From SAR202 cluster bacterium bin90 (GTDB taxonomy: Bacteria > Chloroflexota > Dehalococcoidia > Lucifugimonadales > JADFKI01), in assembly GCA_002238855.1 (NCBI GenBank), contig MPND01000021.1, positions 1 through 64,000 of the forward strand: a DNA stretch of 64,000 bases. Direction: 5' to 3'. Position 1 is the stretch's first letter. Each line of letters starts with the position of its first letter. Shown here in pieces: positions 55,990 through 64,000 of the stretch. The position numbers were made by a program, and so were the translations under genes. The notes below the pieces were generated by a model that searched no databases, was not told where the DNA came from, and saw nothing but the letters and a program-made list of their open reading frames with translations.

Positions 55990-56144
55990 TTAGTTGCAGC
56001 TTGTTTATAGAGATTGTTAGCAGGGACAAAGTCTGACAGGCGCAAACTGTCAACATGAGACAGCCTCCCCCTTAGACGTCGACAGGTCGATCCTCAATCT
56101 CTGAGGTTATTGTTTCAAAGACCTATCGCAGGCAGTACCTCTCT

Positions 56145-57140
56145 CTACGGGATCCAAGGTCTCCAGACTGACTCGTTGGCGTCAACCCACTCTTGCGCGG
56201 CCTGGCGCACTGTTAGGTCGTTCTCCGTGAGATTGAGGACAATCTCGTTCTGTTGGTCGTTGGTCATCTGGAATCTGGATAGGAACTCGTACGCCTCAGG
56301 GAACTCGTCCTTGAGTCCAGGCCAGGCCAACTTGGCAACAGGGTCGGTCGGGAAACCGCAATTGAAATCGCTGCCGTCCGGATAGCAGTTCGAAGACCAT
56401 TCGGGCATCTCGACCTGCACGAGGTTGTACTTGGCGTGGGCCCAGTGGGGTTCCCACAGGTATGTTAGGAAGGGGTCTCCCCTTTGGAAGGCAGCGTCCA
56501 CTTCAGCCAGGGCTGCGCCCTCGGATCCGGCGAACACCACCTGGAAGTCAGCTCCGAAGGCTTCAAGCCGTTCTTCAGGCTTGGTGTCCCATGCCGCGGT
56601 AAACTCCAGGAGTCTGCCCTTGTCGCCGGTGTCGCTCGTGGCGAAGACGGACTTGTACTGATTGAGGTCGCTCACGGTGCGCAGGTCGGGCGCAACTGCG
56701 TCGATGCCGCGCTCGGCGTCGCCATTGATGACATAAGAGGGCACGTACCAGCCCGTTTCGCCGCTTATGCCAACCGTCCCCATCCGCTCCACCTTCGCGC
56801 CGTCTTCGGCATCCACATATTCCTCCAGGAGCGCTGCGCTATACGAGGGCCAGTTGCAGCATGCGAAGTGGAAGTCGCCTCTTTCGAGACCAATGAATAG
56901 GGGAGCCGAGTCGGCAGGCGCGAACTTGGTCGCGACAGTGTGATCCATCTGCTGCTCCAACAGGATCTGCGCCACAGCTGTGGTAACTAGCTGACCGTTC
57001 CAGTCTTGATCGACTAGGTACAGCGTGCCTCTGGCCTCTGACTCTTCAGTGACTTGGTTACAGGCTAGTCCCACGGCAAGAACCAGGGCCAGCACCACGA
57101 TCATTGAGAGACCAATGTATCTGTTTTTCACTGTCTTCAC
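56145..57140 (-). CDS. Glycine betaine/proline-type ABC substrate-binding lipoprotein (OpuAC/ProX)
   Basis: A 331-residue secreted lipoprotein. The signal segment LSMIVVLALVLAVGLACNQ ends in a lipobox (Cys27). The OpuAC fold carries aromatic-box candidates in VDQDWNGQLVTTAVAQILLEQ, FHFACCNWPSYSAALLEEYV, GETGWYVPSY and DPFLTYLWEPHWAHAKYNLVQVEMPEW. Trp/Tyr-rich boxes of this kind hold quaternary ammonium groups such as betaine or choline. The start is GTG with AGGAAAGAGAGA upstream. It is the last gene of a minus-strand operon with permease and ATPase upstream. Confidence 0.88.
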   Translation of the reverse strand: MKTVKNRYIGLSMIVVLALVLAVGLACNQVTEESEARGTLYLVDQDWNGQLVTTAVAQILLEQQMDHTVATKFAPADSAPLFIGLERGDFHFACCNWPSYSAALLEEYVDAEDGAKVERMGTVGISGETGWYVPSYVINGDAERGIDAVAPDLRTVSDLNQYKSVFATSDTGDKGRLLEFTAAWDTKPEERLEAFGADFQVVFAGSEGAALAEVDAAFQRGDPFLTYLWEPHWAHAKYNLVQVEMPEWSSNCYPDGSDFNCGFPTDPVAKLAWPGLKDEFPEAYEFLSRFQMTNDQQNEIVLNLTENDLTVRQAAQEWVDANESVWRPWIP

Positions 57141-57259
57141 TCTCTCTTTCCTTTCTGGGTTGCAAATGTATAAGTCACATCTGACTAATTACCTCTTGCT
57201 TTAACGTCCCATTGGCATCCCTCCCTTTTCGGACCCCAAGGATCCGTCTCCGATTATTG

Positions 57260-59248
57260 CTATCTCACTGTCACGAAGTTGATTGAATCGACCTGTTTGC
57301 CCCGGGTCATCCGGTCGAGCACCATCGCCATAAGCACGATTGTCATCCCCGAAACCAGGCCGTGGCCCATCCTGAGCCAGATGGAGTTTATAAAGACTTC
57401 CTGCCCAAGTCCGCCTCCGCCCACAAGCCCGGCGATTATCACCATGGCCAACACCATGATGATGGTCTGGTTGACGCCCATTACAATCGTTGGCAAGGCT
57501 AGAGGAATCTTGACTTGGAGCATTGTCTGAAGGCCGGTCGAGCCGTGGGACTGCGCCGTCTCGATCATCGGTGTGGGTACTTCCTTGATTCCGAGGCTGG
57601 TCATACGGATCACCGGCGGCAGCGCGTACACTGATGTTGCAATGATGCCGACCAGGGGCCCGATACCCCAGAGCATTATGACCGGGATCAGGTAAACGAA
57701 GATCGGCATAGTTTGCATGGTGTCCAGAATGGGCCGTAAAACCATCTCGAATACCCTGCTCTGCGAGGCGCAGACACCCAGAGCAATACCGACCACCACC
57801 GTGAACGCCCCCGCTGTCAGCACTTGACTCAAGGTGTCCATGGTCACGTCCCAGACACCGCCGATGCCCGCGAAAGCTAGTCCTGCCAGCGCAAGAAGCG
57901 CGACGCGCCATCCCGCAGTGAAATAGGCCAGCCCGGCCGCGATGGCCATCATCGCAGGCCAAGGCAGCCAGAGGAGCAGAGTGTGAATTGGTGAGTACCC
58001 AAGCCCGCGGAAAAGACTATCCCGTACCCAACTTGTGATGAAATGGAGATTGACGGCCATCCAATCGAAGGCGCGGTTGACGGGGTCCGCAATCGAGAAG
58101 GTCAACTCGTCCGGAAAGTCCCTCAGGGGTCCGACCAGGGAACCAAGGATCAGCAGGATGGCTAAGAGCAGTACCCCTGCCAGGCGAGTTGAGTATCTGC
58201 TAGCCATAACCCGAAGGCTTTGGCCGGGTGTTCCTTCATGCTGAGGATTGGCTGCCAGACTAGACGCCGAGGAGTTGGGGCCCGACTTCACAAAGGCGTA
58301 GCTAAACCTGTCCACGATGATGGCAAGAAGCACGATGGCGATGCCGCTCTCCAGACCTTCTCCCGCATCCACCTCTCTCAGAGAGAGCCATACATCCCTC
58401 CCTAGTCCCTCCACCCCCACGAGAGCGGTGATGATAATCATGGAAACCGCCATCATTATGGTCTGGTTAATGCCAATCATGATGGTAGGCTTCGCCAGTG
58501 GCAACTGCACCTGAAACAGCGTCTGGAAGGTTGATGATCCGTGCGAGTGGGCCGTCTCTATTGCGGCCAGGGGGACTTGCCGGATTCCCAGGTTGGTGAG
58601 CCTGATGACAGGAGGGATGGAATAGACAACAGTAAGGAATACGCCCTGTGTGCCACTCACCCCAAATAACACCAAGGCCGGTATTAGGTATACGAAGGCA
58701 GGTAGTACCTGCATGGTGTCGAGAACCGGACGAACAATCGCTTCGAATCGGTTATTGAATGCCGCGAGTATGCCGATTGGTACGCCCAGGCCCACAGCGA
58801 CGACTACTGAAACTCCCACTACGCTGAATGTGACCATCGCGGAGTCCCAGAACCCGTTCATGCCGATGAACAAGACAGCCACACCGCTGAACAGCCCCAG
58901 CCATCGACCGCCAAGCTTGAACCCCAACATCGACACCGAAGCCACGACAAAGGGCCAGGGGAGCCAGAGCAGGAACGTGTCTATGCCGGCAAGCCCCGTG
59001 TCTATGACTTCAGAGATGGGATTGAAGAACCAGGCGAATGCGTCGCCGATCCATTCAAAGAGGACGTCGATAGGCTCCTGTATGGGAAGTTCCCAGTTCC
59101 GAGGCCAGTCTCCGAATTCGGTGGGTGCATTTGTAGTCGCCAGCGAAAAGGCGAGGATGTACGCGGCGACTGCGATGACCGCCCACAGAATGCCCTGGTA
59201 CCGGCGTTCACGGATAAAGCGAGTCTGGAGAGTTTCAGCGTAGGTCAC
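57260..59248 (-). CDS. ABC permease with two fused ProW-type domains
   Basis: A double permease of 662 residues. GTG at 59248 overlaps the ATPase stop as GTGA, which fixes the start better than the 22-codon longer frame. Two homologous halves follow (about 20-330 and 350-655 counted from this start). Each has a DxxVDWF-like region, a hydrophobic core and an EAA loop: IETAHSHGSSTFQTLFQVQLPLAKPTIMIGINQT in the first and IETAQSHGSTGLQTMLQVKIPLALPTIVMGVNQT in the second. Usually two copies of ProW form a homodimer; here both halves sit on one chain. It imports an osmolyte-like quaternary amine with the ATPase and binding protein. Confidence 0.9.
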   Translation of the reverse strand: MTYAETLQTRFIRERRYQGILWAVIAVAAYILAFSLATTNAPTEFGDWPRNWELPIQEPIDVLFEWIGDAFAWFFNPISEVIDTGLAGIDTFLLWLPWPFVVASVSMLGFKLGGRWLGLFSGVAVLFIGMNGFWDSAMVTFSVVGVSVVVAVGLGVPIGILAAFNNRFEAIVRPVLDTMQVLPAFVYLIPALVLFGVSGTQGVFLTVVYSIPPVIRLTNLGIRQVPLAAIETAHSHGSSTFQTLFQVQLPLAKPTIMIGINQTIMMAVSMIIITALVGVEGLGRDVWLSLREVDAGEGLESGIAIVLLAIIVDRFSYAFVKSGPNSSASSLAANPQHEGTPGQSLRVMASRYSTRLAGVLLLAILLILGSLVGPLRDFPDELTFSIADPVNRAFDWMAVNLHFITSWVRDSLFRGLGYSPIHTLLLWLPWPAMMAIAAGLAYFTAGWRVALLALAGLAFAGIGGVWDVTMDTLSQVLTAGAFTVVVGIALGVCASQSRVFEMVLRPILDTMQTMPIFVYLIPVIMLWGIGPLVGIIATSVYALPPVIRMTSLGIKEVPTPMIETAQSHGSTGLQTMLQVKIPLALPTIVMGVNQTIIMVLAMVIIAGLVGGGGLGQEVFINSIWLRMGHGLVSGMTIVLMAMVLDRMTRGKQVDSINFVTVR

Positions 59249-60489
59249 ATCGCTGCACCCCCGTCGCTTACGAGGGCGGCTATCGCCGTCTCCCGGCTGA
59301 TTGTGCCGATGCATCGTCTGCCGTCCATGACGACAATGGGGCCGTCGCCGGCGATGGCGAGCGGAATGACCTGTTCAAGACGAGTATCAGGCGCCACAAT
59401 CGGGCAGGATCGCCGCATGACAGAAGCGATACCGGAGTGTTCATTGCCAGCGCTATGTACGTCTTCCAAGTCCACTGTGCCTAGGAAGCAGTCTTCCTCG
59501 TCGATCACCACCGCGCATTCACTTTTCTTAGCGGCCAACTTGTCCTTCAGATCAGCTAGCCCCTCATCTGCCGCGACATAGACCCGGGGTGGAGTCATAA
59601 CAGAACGTGCGGTAAGAACCTTAGACCGGGGCACATCTCGCGTGAAGTCCCTCACATAGTCGTCGATAGGATTAGAGACCAGTTCCTCTGGCGTGCCTAT
59701 CTGAACGAACTCGCCATCTTTCATAATGGCAACCCTGTCCCCGACTTTGAGCGCCTCAAGGAAGTCGTGGGTTATGAAGACCATCGTCTTCTGGACCATC
59801 TGCTGAAGTCCAATCAGTTGGTCTTGCATCTCTCTTCGGATGAGCGGATCGAGAGCGCTGAACGGCTCATCGAAAAGGAGGATCTGCGGGTCCACGGCGA
59901 GCGCGCGAGCCAGCCCCACTCGTTGCTGCATTCCACCGCTCAACTCATGCGGATACCGATCTTCCCAACCCGACAACCCCACCAAGTCAATGACTTCAGC
60001 CGCGCGTGTGAGTTGGACGATCTTGTCGATACCCTGGACCTGCAGCCCGTACACCACGTTTTCCAGGACACGTTTGTGCGGAAAGTTTCCAAAGTGCTGA
60101 AAGACCATACCCATCTTGTGACGGCGAATGTCGCGCAACTGCTGCTTGTTCATCGCGAGCAGGTCCTCACCATCAATGTGAATCTGTCCGCGCGTTGGTT
60201 CGATGAGACGTCCGAGGCAACGGACGAGCGTTGACTTCCCGCTGCCGGAAAGACCCATTATGACGAAGGTCTCTCCGTCTCGCACATTGAATGAGACATT
60301 CCTTACGGCGAGCACGCAGCCGGTCTGGGCAAGAACTTCCTCCCTGGATAGTGAAGGATCAACGGAATCCGCCACATCCAGACCTTCATCGCCAAACACC
60401 TTCCACAGATTTTGGCACACAAGCCTTGAGCCGTCGTCTATGGCAGATGAACCGGCTGGGCTGATATGACACTCGGGGTTGTGTTCCAC
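59245..60489 (-). CDS. Glycine betaine/proline-type ABC ATPase with CBS domains (ProV/OpuAA)
   Basis: A 414-residue ATPase. GTG at 60489 is chosen because GGAG lies seven bases upstream and the longer frame adds an unrelated hydrophobic stretch. SRLVCQNLWKVFGD is the OpuAA/ProV start. Walker A is GLSGSGKST (79-87), the signature is LSGGMQQR, Walker B is ILLFDEPFSALDP and the switch is FITHDFLEAL. After ~residue 300 follow two CBS-type repeats (ARSVMTPPRVYVAADEGLADLKDKLAAK and CPIVAPDTRLEQVIPLAI), which sense ionic strength in OpuA. First gene of the operon. Confidence 0.9.
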   Translation of the reverse strand: MEHNPECHISPAGSSAIDDGSRLVCQNLWKVFGDEGLDVADSVDPSLSREEVLAQTGCVLAVRNVSFNVRDGETFVIMGLSGSGKSTLVRCLGRLIEPTRGQIHIDGEDLLAMNKQQLRDIRRHKMGMVFQHFGNFPHKRVLENVVYGLQVQGIDKIVQLTRAAEVIDLVGLSGWEDRYPHELSGGMQQRVGLARALAVDPQILLFDEPFSALDPLIRREMQDQLIGLQQMVQKTMVFITHDFLEALKVGDRVAIMKDGEFVQIGTPEELVSNPIDDYVRDFTRDVPRSKVLTARSVMTPPRVYVAADEGLADLKDKLAAKKSECAVVIDEEDCFLGTVDLEDVHSAGNEHSGIASVMRRSCPIVAPDTRLEQVIPLAIAGDGPIVVMDGRRCIGTISRETAIAALVSDGGAAM

Positions 60490-61302
60490 TGATCTGCTCC
60501 GATGGATATAGGTTCCTACGGCTATGGCAGTGCGTGTTAACGCTAAGGGGTATGTTGGAAGTATGATGCTTGTAAGGAACAGAAATAAGCTCGATGCTAG
60601 TTCGAGCCCCTGCCAGCCTGCGAGGAACGTCAAATCAAGCATCAGGGACACTCAGATGCTCAGTTCCATTCCTGCAGGTCGCTAAGCAAGGCTGCATTTG
60701 GCTCGGGCAACCTAAGCATTTCAATGAAATTAAAGCTGACCCCAGGGCGCCACCGTAATGTATCAACACAGCGTCGGCGTTCAGGACAGATGTCACCTCA
60801 TGATTTGCTATTCTACCAGACTGCGGTACTTTTGACTCCGCACGATACTGCGCATCGGATGGAAGATCTGCAAACAGGTAATTGCTAACCGTCTCTTTGT
60901 CGATGCCCAATTCCAAGTCTGCCCCGGAGGTGGACCGATTTCTGCACTTCTCCTACAGCAAGCTTTTCATCTGACCGCATGCAGCAACGCCGGCTCAGTT
61001 GCGGCAAGGAACATATTCTCTGCGGATTCGTCCGCCCCTGTGGAGAATCTATCTAGAATATACTGTGAACCGTCTAGGACTTATAATAGGGACGAGGGCT
61101 TACAACGCCTGGAATGCATCGGTATTTCTATTTTCTGAACCTATGCGAGTCAACAGCGTAAGGCATTCATTTCCTCAGATCTCCAAAGGAACGATGTCTG
61201 TTGAGCCTGGGGACAGTAGGGGGTAAGTCCATATCGGATTTATGCCAATTTATTCTAATAAGAAAAATACGTAACGCCCGAAATTATAGTGGGAGGTGTG
61301 TG
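60490..61302. other. 813-base divergent intergenic region
   Basis: Lies between the ABC ATPase (minus) and PEP carboxylase (plus). Apart from the doubtful frame at 60635-60916 and the GGGAGG at about 61291-61296, nothing was recognised. Confidence 0.4.
60635..60916 (-). CDS. Hypothetical protein fragment
   Basis: A 93-codon frame from TTG 60916 (MELGIDKETVSNYLF...) with SGRIANHEVTSVLNADAVLIHYGG in the middle. The composition looks protein-like, but no family is recognised and the ribosome-binding site is poor. It may be a decayed gene start, since it breaks off before a domain is complete. Confidence 0.25.
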   Translation of the reverse strand: MELGIDKETVSNYLFADLPSDAQYRAESKVPQSGRIANHEVTSVLNADAVLIHYGGALGSALISLKCLGCPSQMQPCLATCRNGTEHLSVPDA

Positions 61303-62778
61303 ATGCCAATAATACCGAAGGTAATGAGTACCCAGCACCCGGACAACGCTTCGCCTGCGCCTTTTGCAGACGAGTCCGGTGTGCTTCGCGGAGACGGCGA
61401 GATTGAGGAAGCGGTGGACGTGTTCGCGCTTGGATGCGATGAACAGATGTGGGATTCAGAAGGTAAAGAAGCCGACAATCAGGTGGTGCGCAAGCTGCTG
61501 ACAGGCCACCCTGACTTCTTCAATGAGGACATCAGACTTGGCATCAACGTGGCGCTAACTCTCCGTGTCCCCAATCCCCGTGTGGAAAGAGACATGCGGA
61601 AGTCGATGGTCGAGGCACTCCAGAGCATTCCTTCATCCTGGGATATGGCGCAGGGCTTCTATGGCGACGGACACGAAGCGCCAATTCAGGAGGTCATACT
61701 TCCTCTCACGACGTCCGCTGAGGAACTCTCGATGGTAGAAGCCTACTACCGAAAGGTGATCGTAGGGCAGGAAGACCAGACAGTGTTCGACGGACAGGCG
61801 GTCAAAGACTGGGTGGGAGAGTTCTACCCAAAGAGCATCAGGGTGATCCCTCTCATAGAAGACATGGAGAACCTGTTCTATTGTGACCTCATAGTCGAGA
61901 AGTACCTGCAAGACAGGGATCTACCATACCAGCGGGTGTTTCTGGCGAGGAGCGACCCCGCCTTGAACTACGGGATGGTCGCCGCCGAGCTGATCCTGAA
62001 GGTGGGGCTACAACGCCTCCACAACCTGGAAGTGAAGCTGGGATTGCCTCTGTATCCCATCATCGGGGCAGGCTCGGCGCCGTTCCGAGGGCACCTGGGA
62101 CCCACCAACGTCGAGCGGTCGCTTACGGAGTATCCGAGCGCGCAGACGTTTACCGTCCAGTCCGCATTCAAGTACGACTACGACAGAGACACCGTTCGAG
62201 AGGGCATCGCGAAGATTCTTGCTCACGAGCGCACTGAGCCTATGCGCATAGACCAGGACCGGGCGAAAGAAATCATCGACAAGTCCACCGAGGAGTACCA
62301 GGCGCGGGTGCAAGAACTGACCGGCGTTATCACGACGGTATCGGCACATGTTCCCCGGCGACGCGAGCGCAAGATGCACGTCGGGCTATTCGGCTACGGA
62401 CGTTCCCTCGGCGGCGTGGGAGGAGTCACGCTTCCCAGAGCCATCGGGTTCGCAGCATCGCTGTATTCTATCGGCGTTCCTCCCGAACTGCTTGGTCTTG
62501 CCTGCCTGACGGAGAGCGATATCGAGTTTATCCGTGAGGTTTACCCCAATCTTGACGAGGACTTGCGCGCGGCTCTGCGTTTCACCAATGAGCGACACGT
62601 ACGGGAGTTGTTGGGCGACACCTATATGGATGTGGTCGGACAATACACGGACGATCTGGACAGGGTACACGAAGGACTGACAAGCGCGATCTGGGCAAGC
62701 GTGGGCAATCAGGAAGTAACCACGCAGAGGTTCCAGTTCGTTGAGGAGGCTGCACGCCTTCGTCATTTTCTCGGCTGA
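61303..62778 (+). CDS. ppcA: Phosphoenolpyruvate carboxylase, archaeal type (PpcA)
   Basis: A 491-residue enzyme of the archaeal-type PEPC family (about half the length of the bacterial ~900-residue form). It converts PEP and bicarbonate to oxaloacetate and phosphate, feeding the TCA cycle. The N-terminal PKVMSTQHPDNASPAPF is the family hallmark. Further segments are EEAVDVFALGCDEQMWDSEGKEADNQVVRKLL, FLARSDPALNYGMVAAELILK, PIIGAGSAPFRGHL and LFGYGRSLGGVGGVTLPRAIGF, the last two in the catalytic region. The ATG at 61303 has GGGAGG upstream; the longer frame from 61201 is not needed. Confidence 0.93.
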   Translation: MPIIPKVMSTQHPDNASPAPFADESGVLRGDGEIEEAVDVFALGCDEQMWDSEGKEADNQVVRKLLTGHPDFFNEDIRLGINVALTLRVPNPRVERDMRKSMVEALQSIPSSWDMAQGFYGDGHEAPIQEVILPLTTSAEELSMVEAYYRKVIVGQEDQTVFDGQAVKDWVGEFYPKSIRVIPLIEDMENLFYCDLIVEKYLQDRDLPYQRVFLARSDPALNYGMVAAELILKVGLQRLHNLEVKLGLPLYPIIGAGSAPFRGHLGPTNVERSLTEYPSAQTFTVQSAFKYDYDRDTVREGIAKILAHERTEPMRIDQDRAKEIIDKSTEEYQARVQELTGVITTVSAHVPRRRERKMHVGLFGYGRSLGGVGGVTLPRAIGFAASLYSIGVPPELLGLACLTESDIEFIREVYPNLDEDLRAALRFTNERHVRELLGDTYMDVVGQYTDDLDRVHEGLTSAIWASVGNQEVTTQRFQFVEEAARLRHFLG

Positions 62779-62959
62779 TTCGACGGTCGACCGAATCGCA
62801 TTGCTCCCAAGCTCGTGTGGAATCGCCACAGGTCTCCAGACCTTGGTTTAGACGGGCAAGGCCTAGTTTCAGACCACAGCTCCGAAGCTGAGAGAGCAAT
62901 CTGTGGCTCGCTCGCGCTCAAACAGCATTAGCTCCTGACAGGATTGAGGAAGATCAGTT

Positions 62960-63970
62960 ATGAAGTTCGGCATTTACAGCTCCATTGCCGATCCGCCCCG
63001 GGGCGAGCGTCTGGACCAACGGATAGACGAGGTCATTGCCGAGGCGCGGCTGGCAGAGGAGGTGGGGTTCGACTCCTGCTTCTTCGGCGAGCATCACCAG
63101 GACAAGGACGGATTCCTGCCTTCACCACTGATCGTCGCGACGGCGGTGGCTGCCCACACAAGCACTCTGAACGTGGGCACGTCGGTAATCCTCCTGCCCT
63201 TGCACAACCCGGTACACCTCGCGGAAGATGTGATCACCCTGGACCTGGTGTCCAAGGGAAGAGTAATCCTGGGTGTGGGCATGGGATACCAGGAGGCAGA
63301 CTTTCGGGCATTCGAAGTGCCAGTGCGCCAACGGGTTGGCAGGTTCGAGGAAGGAGTGGACATCATCCGCCACTGCTGGAGTGGCGAACCATTCTCTTTC
63401 CGCGGCAAGTACCACCAACTGGAAGACCTGCACATCTGGCCCAGTCCCTTCCAAGAACCCGCTCCTCCCCTGTGGATCGGGGCAAGCAGTGCACCTGGAG
63501 CGCGCCGTGCCGGGCGCATGGCTGACGGGTTTGTGGCAGGGCCGAGTACCAACCTGGCCAACACCGTTGAACTGGTGGAGGAATACAGAAAGGCTGCGGT
63601 AAAGGCGGGCAGGGAGCCGCTGGTGGTCCTGATGAGGGACGCCTGGGTGGCTGAGACGCGCGCTGAGGCAGCGGAAGTGTATGGCCCGGAGGTGATGGCT
63701 GCATACAAGTACTACTGGCGCAACGGATTGTCGGAGTTTCGCACCATCGAAACGGAGGACGAGTTCACCCTGAACAACCTTTCGGCGGACCGCTTGATTC
63801 TGGGGACGCCGGACGAATGCGTTGCCGATTTCCAGCGCTGGAGCGAATCCGTTGGCGCGGACTACTTCCTGCTGCGGCTGCGTCACGCCCACTCGGGAGG
63901 CCCACCGCACGAGAGGATAATGGAGACAATTCGGCTGTTCGGGGAAAAGGTCATACCGGCGTGCAGCTAG
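62960..63970 (+). CDS. LLM-class flavin-dependent oxidoreductase (luciferase-like)
   Basis: A 336-residue TIM-barrel flavoprotein of the bacterial luciferase-like family (FMN or F420 dependent). MKFGIYSSIADPP begins the barrel; EVGFDSCFFGEHH, GTSVILLPLHNPVHLAEDVITLDLVSKGRVILGVGMGYQEADFRAF and HIWPSPFQEPAPPLWIGASSAPGARRAGRMADGFV are the standard segments. GAGGAAG lies upstream of the ATG. Families of this type are strongly expanded in SAR202-like Chloroflexota and are thought to oxidise recalcitrant organics. It stands alone after PEP carboxylase. Confidence 0.9.
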   Translation: MKFGIYSSIADPPRGERLDQRIDEVIAEARLAEEVGFDSCFFGEHHQDKDGFLPSPLIVATAVAAHTSTLNVGTSVILLPLHNPVHLAEDVITLDLVSKGRVILGVGMGYQEADFRAFEVPVRQRVGRFEEGVDIIRHCWSGEPFSFRGKYHQLEDLHIWPSPFQEPAPPLWIGASSAPGARRAGRMADGFVAGPSTNLANTVELVEEYRKAAVKAGREPLVVLMRDAWVAETRAEAAEVYGPEVMAAYKYYWRNGLSEFRTIETEDEFTLNNLSADRLILGTPDECVADFQRWSESVGADYFLLRLRHAHSGGPPHERIMETIRLFGEKVIPACS

Positions 63971-64000
63971 CGGAATATCCGACGGAACAGTGTGCAGAGG

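Noticed and set aside
60580-60640. Possible tRNA T-arm (GTTCGAG-like)
   Set aside because: No acceptor stem or anticodon arm can be formed around it.

Overview
The window reads as a bacterial chromosome segment of moderate to high GC. It is dense in single-gene catabolic enzymes (GMC oxidoreductase, several SDRs, phosphotriesterase-like and amidohydrolase-type hydrolases, an FAH-family hydrolase, a luciferase-like flavin oxidoreductase). It also carries an archaeal-type PEP carboxylase, two large secreted Ig/fibronectin-type proteins with Thr-Pro stalks, and a methylating, fully reducing type I PKS. This mix is most like uncultivated Chloroflexota (SAR202/Dehalococcoidia-like), possibly host-associated (for example with sponges). 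The taxonomic call is inference from gene content; no rRNA or tRNA gene was recognised.

Layout. 1-8.4 kb: the 3' end of a membrane-anchored protein, remnants of an iron-binding protein and an IS3 orfA, a MarR regulator with a perfect 17-bp palindrome upstream, a GMC oxidoreductase, an MFS exporter, an alpha/beta hydrolase with a Cys nucleophile, a uronate-dehydrogenase-like SDR and a frameshifted alpha/beta hydrolase. 8.8-15.8 kb: a putative sterol locus. It holds an RND/MMPL transporter directly followed by a full-length sterol C-24 methyltransferase homologue, a GPP34 (GOLPH3-like)-cytochrome P450 fusion, and a Rieske oxygenase resembling DAF-36/Neverland sterol desaturases whose N-terminus is cut by an in-frame TAG. 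16-29.3 kb: amidohydrolase, secreted repeat protein, MBL hydrolase, SDR-DUF2867 protein, orphan PhnD-like protein, cation-efflux protein, SDRs, cupin, phosphotriesterase-like enzyme and a PuuE-like deacetylase. 29.4-35.3 kb: one 2,000-residue surface protein with an embedded HExxH peptidase-like segment. 35.6-39.3 kb: a peptide-type ABC importer without its ATPases. 40-44.4 kb: HAD dehalogenase, homocysteine-methyltransferase family protein, FAH-family hydrolase and Gfo/Idh/MocA oxidoreductase. 45.1-55.9 kb: the PKS (KS-AT-DH-cMT-ER-KR-ACP-KS-inactive AT) plus a free ACP and a terminator. 56.1-60.5 kb: a glycine-betaine/proline-type ABC importer with a double permease. 61.3-64 kb: PEP carboxylase and a luciferase-like oxidoreductase.

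How the genes fit together. The most interesting unit is 8,856-15,811. Four proteins whose families handle or modify sterols or other polycyclic lipids (RND pump, SMT, P450, Rieske desaturase) sit together, while no sterol synthesis gene (squalene epoxidase, oxidosqualene cyclase) is visible. This suggests uptake and tailoring of host or environmental sterols. The second is the PKS, predicted to make alpha-methyl-branched saturated chains.

Four genes or reading frames carry single-base lesions: two frameshifts (about 7,840 and 46,192) and two Trp-to-stop changes (14,837 TAG and 53,044 TGA). They may be pseudogenisation or assembly errors, and reads should be checked before treating these genes as dead.
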